From Deltaproteobacteria bacterium (GTDB taxonomy: Bacteria > Myxococcota > B64-G9), in the NCBI GenBank assembly GCA_030591745.1, contig JAUVAM010000046.1:1-11044 (forward strand): 11,044 nt of DNA. The letters are read 5' to 3'. A program made the position numbers and the translations under genes. This document shows, in pieces, positions 6,967 through 11,044 of the stretch. Below the pieces are notes generated by a model. That model saw nothing but the letters and a program-made list of their open reading frames with translations. It had not been told where the DNA came from and did not search any database. Each line of letters begins with the position of its first letter. The stretch's first letter is position 1.

Positions 6967-7764
6967 TTATAGCAATTTCATCTGGCCCGAGCCCCTGCCA
7001 TAGCTTGAGGCTTGGTGCTGATCGATGATGCGCAAGCCGGTCTTTAGCCCCAGGCGATCGAGACTTTTTTGCAGCGCTTGCCGGGCCAACTCCGGCTTGT
7101 TGTTGGTCTCGGACAAGTGCATGGCGAAAAGTTGTTCCAGGCGATCGCCCGCGATGCGCGGCAACAGGGCGGCCGTGGTGGGGTTGGAGAGGTGGCCTTT
7201 GTTTGATCGGATGCGCCGCTTGAGGACCCAGGGGTAGGGGCCATGCTCAAGCATGTCCGGATCGTGGTTGGACTCAATCCCGATGAGCTCGCAGCCGGCC
7301 AGGGCCTCCACGGCCTCGTCGTTGGGTATGCCCAGATCGGTGGCCAGGCCCAAGTGGCGGCCGTCCGGCAGGGTGATGCGGTAGCCCACCGGGTCCAAGG
7401 CGTCGTGAGAGGTAGAGAAAGCCATGACCTCAAGCGGGCCCACCCGAAAAGAACGACCTGGCTGGATGGGCACTTTTTCAGCTTGGCCGCGTTTGCCTAA
7501 GCGCAAGGCCGGCAGGGTGCTGGACGTGCCGAAGATTTGCAGATCCTCGCGCTGCCCCAATCCGCGCAATCCCCCCACGTGATCGCTGTGCTCATGGGTG
7601 ATGCAGATGGCTTGTATCCGATCCAAATGCTCGCCGAAGGCAGCGAGGCGGCGATTCAACTCGCGGGCGGTGAAACCGCAGTCTATGAGTAAGCGGGTCT
7701 GATCCCAGCGAATCAGGGTGGCGTTGCCTCGGGAGCCGGAGCCAAGGAATATCAGTTCGAACAC
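6967..7764 (-). CDS. Metallo-beta-lactamase-fold hydrolase, WalJ/YycJ (VicX)-like
   Basis: A 265-residue protein starting MFELIFLGSGSRGNATLI, the usual N-terminus of the YycJ/WalJ branch. Metal ligands are seen in THEHSDHVGG (H57, H59, D61, H62), H120 in STSHDA, D143 in ATDLG and H216 in AMHLSETNN. The branch signature SNHDPDMLEHGPYP and later KGHLSN is present. Relatives are predicted phosphodiesterases or nucleases with two metal ions; some Firmicutes members are linked to the WalKR system, others to DNA repair, so the role here is open. The frame stays open upstream to an ATG at 7863, but family alignment and the strong + strand promoter there favour the GTG at 7764. AAGGA sits very close before it (spacing of one base), a poor spacing. 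The gene is transcribed away from the protease gene and converges on the lipoprotein gene. Confidence 0.9.
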   Translation of the reverse strand: MFELIFLGSGSRGNATLIRWDQTRLLIDCGFTARELNRRLAAFGEHLDRIQAICITHEHSDHVGGLRGLGQREDLQIFGTSSTLPALRLGKRGQAEKVPIQPGRSFRVGPLEVMAFSTSHDALDPVGYRITLPDGRHLGLATDLGIPNDEAVEALAGCELIGIESNHDPDMLEHGPYPWVLKRRIRSNKGHLSNPTTAALLPRIAGDRLEQLFAMHLSETNNKPELARQALQKSLDRLGLKTGLRIIDQHQASSYGRGSGQMKLL

Positions 7765-7827
7765 GTCCTTCTCATAACACGAAGGTCCGACCAAGTGGAG
7801 CGTTGGGATGACGCACTGCGAAAAGAC

Positions 7828-7857
7828 GTGACAAGTCAAGGTGCTTGTGGCTATAAT
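7828..7857 (+). promoter_or_regulatory. Sigma-70-type promoter of the protease gene
   Basis: GTGACA (7828-7833, five of six consensus bases) and a perfect TATAAT (7852-7857) are separated by 18 bases. Transcription would start near 7864 and give a short leader of about 33 bases holding the Shine-Dalgarno sequence. It lies in the 132-base gap between the divergent hydrolase and protease genes. I see nothing else in that gap. Confidence 0.7.
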
Positions 7858-7880
7858 GCACATTCGAAAATCAATTATTT

Positions 7881-7887
7881 AAGGAGG
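7881..7887 (+). promoter_or_regulatory. Consensus Shine-Dalgarno sequence of the protease gene
   Basis: AAGGAGG lies nine bases before the ATG at 7897. It decides the start: the frame is open further upstream to 7795, but that extension would cover the promoter and place a non-signal sequence before the signal peptide. Confidence 0.88.
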
Positions 7888-7896
7888 CTTTTTACC

Positions 7897-9840
7897 ATGC
7901 GGAAATCAAGCCTGTTGTGGATGTTTTTGGCGGTTTTGGGATTGGCGGCTTTCGGTTGTGGGGACACTGCGGATGAAGCCGAAGAGGCGACCCTGAGTGA
8001 TCTGGACATCTTGATGGACGGCGCACCCGATAAGGCCGACATGATCGATGAGAAAACCGACCAGATCGTGCCCAAGCGCTTCGTTGAGCTGACCGAGCTG
8101 CAATCTTCGGTCAAGAGCCAGGGACGTCGTGGCGTCTGTTCCATTTTTTCCACGGCGGCCTTGATGGAGCATCTGTACATCAAGGAAGGCACCTTCACGG
8201 ACATGGACTTCAGCGAGCAGTACTTGCAATGGTCGGTGAAGTTCGAGGTGGGTTCCTTCCCCCGCAGCGGCGGCTCCAACGCTTCGTCCAACCTGCAGGC
8301 CATCAGCCGTTACGGCATCGTTGCGGAAGCCGACTGGCCCTATGAAGCCAGCGGATGGAACAGCAACAATGATCCCGAATGCACCGGCGACGACGACCAG
8401 CCCACCAAGTGCTACACCAATGGCGCACCGCCCGATTCGGCCATGAGCGCACAGAAGTGGAAGCTGCCGCGCAGTCGTTGGGTCTCTTCTCGTCCGGACA
8501 GCATCAAGGCCTTCATGATCAACAAGCGCCAGGGCGTGATCGTGGGTGGTACTTTCTTCTACCAGTCCTGGAATCACGGATCTTCCAGCTTGCCCACAAG
8601 CTCCGAATACAAGCGCAAGGGTTACGTTTTGAGCCCCAACGCGACAGACAGGACCAAGAGCCTGGAAAAACGAGCTGGTCATAGCTTCTTGCTGGTGGGC
8701 TGGGACGACGATCTGGAAGTCCAGAAGCGCGACGCCGAAGGCGAAAAAATCGTCGATGCCGACGGCAATGCGGTCATGGAAAAGGGCTTCTTCCTCTTCA
8801 AGAACAGCTGGGGCACCGGCTCTTTCGGCGTGGAAAACCCGGAAGGCGACGGCTACGGCTGGATCTCATATGACTACGTAGATGGTGACCTTTCGGCCAA
8901 CGCCTCCGATGTGCCCGAGGTGGAAGTGCCGGACGAGATCTGCGGCGACGAGCTGGACAACGACCGTGACGGCGACGTGGACTGCGACGACTCAGACTGC
9001 GTCGAGGCCCCTCAATGCCAGAGCGGTCCCCAGGTCTTTGTCAACGACACCTCTGAGTACATCCCGGACAACGATCCCGAGGGCGCGACCAGCACCATTG
9101 AAGTGCCGGTGGATGCCGAAATTTCGGCCTTGTCCATCTCCGTCGACATCACCCACGATTACACCGGTGACTTGGAGATTCGCTTGCAAGGTCCCGACGG
9201 CACGGAAGTCCAGGTCGTCGAGCCTTGGGTGGAGGCCTTCGTCAACCTGCAGCGCACCTACGTGGTGAATGGTTTCTCGGGCAAGCGCTCGGTCGGGACT
9301 TGGACCCTGAAGGTCATCGACCACGGTGCCCCCGATGTCGGCACCTTGAATACCTGGAGCCTGCAGATCAACTCGGATACTCAGATTGACCCGGAAATCT
9401 GCGACGACCTCATCGACAACGACTTGGACGGCGAAACCGATTGCCAGGATCCGGATTGCATCGATCTGCCGATCTGCGAGCAAAACGGACCTTCGGTTTT
9501 CGAAAACAACACCGCCACGGCCATCCCGGACGACGACATCGCCGGCGTGACCAGCACCATCCAGGTGGGCGAGGGCGGCAGCATCTCGAGCCTGCGCCTG
9601 ACCGTGGACATCAGCCACAGCTACAGTGGAGATCTTCAGATCGAACTGAGTGGCCCGGACGGAATCTTTGTCCTGGTGCAAGAAGCGTCCGGCTCCTCAG
9701 CGCCGGACATCAAGAAAAGCTTCGACTTGCCGGACTTCGTGGGCATGGATTCGGCCGGTACCTGGACCCTGAAGGTGGCTGACCACGCCGCCCAGGATAC
9801 GGGCACCATCAACAGTTGGAGCTTGATGATAGCCAGCTGA
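7897..9840 (+). CDS. Lipoprotein papain-like (C1) cysteine protease with two tandem cysteine-linker/P-domain units
   Basis: A 647-residue exported protein. A signal peptide with lipobox AAFGC makes Cys21 the likely lipidated residue. An acidic stretch (22-52) leads to a C1-family catalytic domain (about 53-330): oxyanion Gln75 and nucleophile Cys81 in SQGRRGVCSIFS, His262 in AGHSFLLVGWDDD and Asn303 in FKNSWG. The Gln-to-Cys spacing of six equals papain's, but the usual Trp after the Cys is Ser82 and the first Cys of the QGxCGxC motif is Arg78. No full inhibitory propeptide is present. Two units follow, each an acidic cysteine linker (345-374 and 499-527; CGDELDNDRDGDVDC and CDDLIDNDLDGETDC) plus a proprotein-convertase P-domain (about 375-497 and 528-647), ending TWTLKVxDHxxxDxGTxNxWSL. 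P-domains usually follow subtilisins; here they follow a papain fold. The linkers have DxDxDG-like repeats that could bind calcium. It has its own promoter and terminator. Substrate is unknown; surface or periplasmic proteolysis is inferred. Confidence 0.93.
   Translation: MRKSSLLWMFLAVLGLAAFGCGDTADEAEEATLSDLDILMDGAPDKADMIDEKTDQIVPKRFVELTELQSSVKSQGRRGVCSIFSTAALMEHLYIKEGTFTDMDFSEQYLQWSVKFEVGSFPRSGGSNASSNLQAISRYGIVAEADWPYEASGWNSNNDPECTGDDDQPTKCYTNGAPPDSAMSAQKWKLPRSRWVSSRPDSIKAFMINKRQGVIVGGTFFYQSWNHGSSSLPTSSEYKRKGYVLSPNATDRTKSLEKRAGHSFLLVGWDDDLEVQKRDAEGEKIVDADGNAVMEKGFFLFKNSWGTGSFGVENPEGDGYGWISYDYVDGDLSANASDVPEVEVPDEICGDELDNDRDGDVDCDDSDCVEAPQCQSGPQVFVNDTSEYIPDNDPEGATSTIEVPVDAEISALSISVDITHDYTGDLEIRLQGPDGTEVQVVEPWVEAFVNLQRTYVVNGFSGKRSVGTWTLKVIDHGAPDVGTLNTWSLQINSDTQIDPEICDDLIDNDLDGETDCQDPDCIDLPICEQNGPSVFENNTATAIPDDDIAGVTSTIQVGEGGSISSLRLTVDISHSYSGDLQIELSGPDGIFVLVQEASGSSAPDIKKSFDLPDFVGMDSAGTWTLKVADHAAQDTGTINSWSLMIAS
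8929..9390 (+). repeat. Tandem protein repeat unit 1 (cysteine linker plus P-domain)
   Basis: This 154-codon unit of the protease gene begins PDEICGDELDN and ends before the second PEIC. It matches unit 2 in domain order and in stretches such as IPDNDPEGATSTI versus IPDDDIAGVTSTI and GTWTLKV. DNA identity persists locally, for example TGGACCCTGAAGGT in both units, so the pair arose by internal duplication and has since diverged. Confidence 0.85.
9391..9837 (+). repeat. Tandem protein repeat unit 2 (cysteine linker plus P-domain)
   Basis: This 149-codon unit begins PEICDDLIDN and runs to the end of the protease. Its linker keeps five Cys positions comparable with unit 1. The P-domain differs most in the middle loop (EASGSSAPDIKKSFDLPD against EPWVEAFVNLQRTYVVNG), which may give the two units different binding faces. 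Confidence 0.85.
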
Positions 9841-9861
9841 TGCTCTGTTGAGATGACTTTG

Positions 9862-9899
9862 ACGGCCGGTCCCTGATGATGGGGCCGGCCGTTTTTTTT
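9862..9899 (+). terminator. Intrinsic terminator after the protease gene
   Basis: A 12-base-pair GC-rich stem (9862-9873 with 9881-9892, including one G-U pair) closes a seven-base loop TGATGAT and runs directly into eight T (9892-9899). It lies 21 bases after the protease stop and separates this unit from the ABC transporter genes. Confidence 0.93.
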
Positions 9900-9904
9900 G
9901 GGCC

Positions 9905-9933
9905 TTGACAGACTCAGCAAAACATGAAAAATC
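9905..9933 (+). promoter_or_regulatory. Possible promoter of the ABC transporter operon, predicting a leaderless transcript
   Basis: A perfect -35 hexamer TTGACA (9905-9910) is followed after 17 bases by AAAATC (9928-9933), a weak -10. If used, transcription would start at about 9940, exactly on the ATG of the ATPase gene, for which no Shine-Dalgarno sequence is visible. The weak -10 makes this tentative. Confidence 0.35.
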
Positions 9934-9939
9934 GCGCCT

Positions 9940-10878
9940 ATGATCCTTGCGAGCCACTTAAGCAAAAACTACGGCGACATCAAGGCCGTGGACGATATTT
10001 CCTTTGAGATTGAACAGGGCGAGATCATTGGCCTTCTGGGCCTGAACGGCGCGGGGAAGACCACGCTTTTGCGTATGCTGGGCTGCCTCTTGACCCCCAG
10101 CGGAGGTCAGGCCCATTTGGACTCGCTGGAGGTCCAGGCCGACCCGCTTTCTGTGCGTGGACGCATCGGCTATTTGCCGGAGGTACCGCCCCTGTACGGC
10201 GAAATGCGGGTGGAGGATTTCTTGCTTTTTGTTGCGCGTTTGCGCGGGGTATCTCGTCGCAAATCTGTTGAACAGGTGAAAAAGGTCATGGGGCAATGTC
10301 ATGTCGATGACGTGGCGTCCCAGCGAATTGAGACTCTGTCATTCGGCTACCGGAAACGGGTGGGCATTGCCCAGGCCATTGTGCATGCACCGCCCATCTT
10401 GCTGCTGGACGAGCCCATCGCGGGCTTGGATCCGGCCCAGATCGTCGAGATGCGGGCTCTGATTCGTCATCTGGCGGGCGAACATACGGTTCTTTTGTCC
10501 AGCCACATTTTATCGGAGATAAGCCAGACCTGCGACCGCATTTTGGTCGTGCATCGAGGACGCTTGGCTGCCCAGGGCAGCGAAGAAGAACTGGTCGGTC
10601 GCTTCGTCGACAAGGCCCGTCTTGTCCTGGAGGTGGCTGGCGACAGGAAAATGCTGGAGCAGGTTTTGGATGGCTTGGGGGACGATTTCGAAATTCACTG
10701 GCTCGAATCGATGACTGAAAGCCTGAAGCTGGAGTTGCATAGTGAAAAGGACATGCGCTCCCTGGTGGCCAAGGCGGTGGTTGAGGCCGGACTCGAGCTC
10801 TTGGGCCTTCAGGCCGCGGGCGGAGATTTGGAAAGCGTTTTCCTGCAGTTAACCGGTGACGCGGAGGGACGGTCGTGA
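9940..10878 (+). CDS. ABC transporter ATP-binding protein, GldA-like
   Basis: A 312-residue cytoplasmic ATPase of an ABC-2-type exporter. Walker A is GLLGLNGAGKTTLLRMLG (Lys within GAGKTT), the Q-loop region is GYLPEVPPLYGEMRV, the signature is LSFGYRKRVGIAQAI, Walker B is ILLLDEPIAGLDP and the H-switch is VLLSSHILSE. The LSxGYRxRVG form of the signature, and a C-terminal extension of about 90 residues (from about 220) after the nucleotide-binding domain, match the GldA / Nos-type ATPase branch. GldA with GldF and GldG is required for gliding in Flavobacterium, but close homologues are widespread in non-gliding bacteria, so motility should not be inferred from this gene alone. It overlaps the permease gene by four bases (GTGA), a sign of translational coupling. 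The start ATG lacks a ribosome binding site. Confidence 0.93.
   Translation: MILASHLSKNYGDIKAVDDISFEIEQGEIIGLLGLNGAGKTTLLRMLGCLLTPSGGQAHLDSLEVQADPLSVRGRIGYLPEVPPLYGEMRVEDFLLFVARLRGVSRRKSVEQVKKVMGQCHVDDVASQRIETLSFGYRKRVGIAQAIVHAPPILLLDEPIAGLDPAQIVEMRALIRHLAGEHTVLLSSHILSEISQTCDRILVVHRGRLAAQGSEEELVGRFVDKARLVLEVAGDRKMLEQVLDGLGDDFEIHWLESMTESLKLELHSEKDMRSLVAKAVVEAGLELLGLQAAGGDLESVFLQLTGDAEGRS
10863..10868 (+). promoter_or_regulatory. Shine-Dalgarno sequence of the permease gene
   Basis: GGAGGG within the end of the ATPase gene lies six bases before the GTG at 10875. It supports a start that overlaps the ATPase stop. Confidence 0.75.
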
Positions 10879-11044
10879 GTCGCGTTGGCTTGTTGGCCTG
10901 GCGAGAGCTGAAGGCCTCTTTGTTCAGTCCTCAGGGTTTTATCGTGGTGGCCCTGGTTTTGGCTTTGGATGGGCTGCTGTTCAATCTTTGGGCCTTGGGC
11001 TCGGATGAAAAGCTCTCCGCCGAGGTCCTCTACGAGTTTTTCTA
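10875..11044 (+). CDS. ABC-2 type permease, GldF-like, 5' part (cut by window end)
   Basis: The GTG at 10875 opens a frame that runs to the window end: 56 codons, no stop. The protein begins MSRVGLLAWRELKASLFSPQ, then a hydrophobic segment GFIVVALVLALDGLLFNLWA. A short cytoplasmic RREL-type amphipathic start, a 'SP' turn and a first membrane helix are the usual opening of ABC-2 permeases such as GldF and NosY. It overlaps the ATPase gene by four bases, so the two should form one exporter. The remaining helices and any GldG-like partner lie outside the window. The substrate is unknown. Confidence 0.83.
   Translation, partial: MSRVGLLAWRELKASLFSPQGFIVVALVLALDGLLFNLWALGSDEKLSAEVLYEFF

Noticed and set aside
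7765..7863. N-terminal extension of the - strand hydrolase to ATG 7863
   Set aside because: The family starts at MFELIFLGSGS; the extra 33 residues have no family support and the ATG lies just past the TATAAT of the opposite promoter.
7795..7896. N-terminal extension of the protease frame upstream of ATG 7897
   Set aside because: It would run through the promoter and Shine-Dalgarno sequence and bury the signal peptide.
7906..8682. Long - strand open frame of 258 codons opposite the protease gene
   Set aside because: It is the mirror of the GC-rich codon pattern of a well-supported protease; no motif, and no matching promoter or ribosome binding site was seen.
8992..9681. - strand open frame opposite the P-domain units
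   Set aside because: Its repeated DVDGDGQG-like and VVVDD patterns are the reverse-complement image of the Asp-rich repeats, not a separate gene.
9940..11044. Evidence for gliding motility from the GldA/GldF-like pair
   Set aside because: Homologues of these ABC-2 exporters are common in non-gliding bacteria and no other motility gene is in view.

Overview
The window looks like chromosomal DNA of a Gram-negative, GC-rich bacterium of the Myxococcota / former Deltaproteobacteria type. The clues are an outer-membrane beta-barrel protein, two lipoproteins, large soluble PAS/histidine-kinase phosphorelay proteins, and an exported peptidase carrying acidic cysteine linkers of the form DNDxDGxxDCxDxDC next to P-domains, an arrangement common in predicted secreted proteins of that lineage. 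The taxonomic call is an inference from protein style, not from a marker gene.

Region 1 (1-6966, + strand) is a tightly packed run of seven genes with gaps of about 0-40 bases. It starts with the 3' end of an outer-membrane beta-barrel protein. A three-gene signalling cassette follows: a stand-alone double-PAS protein with a cysteine-rich first PAS; a soluble hybrid histidine kinase with an HNOBA-like N-terminus, HisKA/HATPase, a degenerate receiver, a true receiver and an HPt domain; and a receiver protein ending in a CxxC...CxxC module. Then come a MenA/UbiA-type prenyltransferase, a GNAT acetyltransferase and a small unknown lipoprotein. The sensor proteins have no membrane segments, so the phosphorelay probably senses an intracellular ligand or redox state. 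The PAS gene and the kinase gene lie in the same reading frame and are separated by only one stop codon.

Region 2 (6967-7764, - strand) is one WalJ/YycJ-type metallo-beta-lactamase-fold hydrolase. It converges on the lipoprotein gene with no bases between the two stop codons.

Region 3 (7765-9899) is a self-contained unit. A near-consensus promoter and a full Shine-Dalgarno sequence lead into a 647-residue lipoprotein papain-like protease with two tandem cysteine-linker/P-domain units, closed by a strong intrinsic terminator.

Region 4 (9900-11044, + strand) starts a GldA/GldF-like ABC exporter operon: the ATPase, possibly on a leaderless transcript, and the first 56 codons of its ABC-2 type permease, cut by the window end. 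I saw no tRNA, rRNA, CRISPR array, insertion sequence or phage gene. The most unusual items are the signalling cassette with its single-stop split and the protease architecture.
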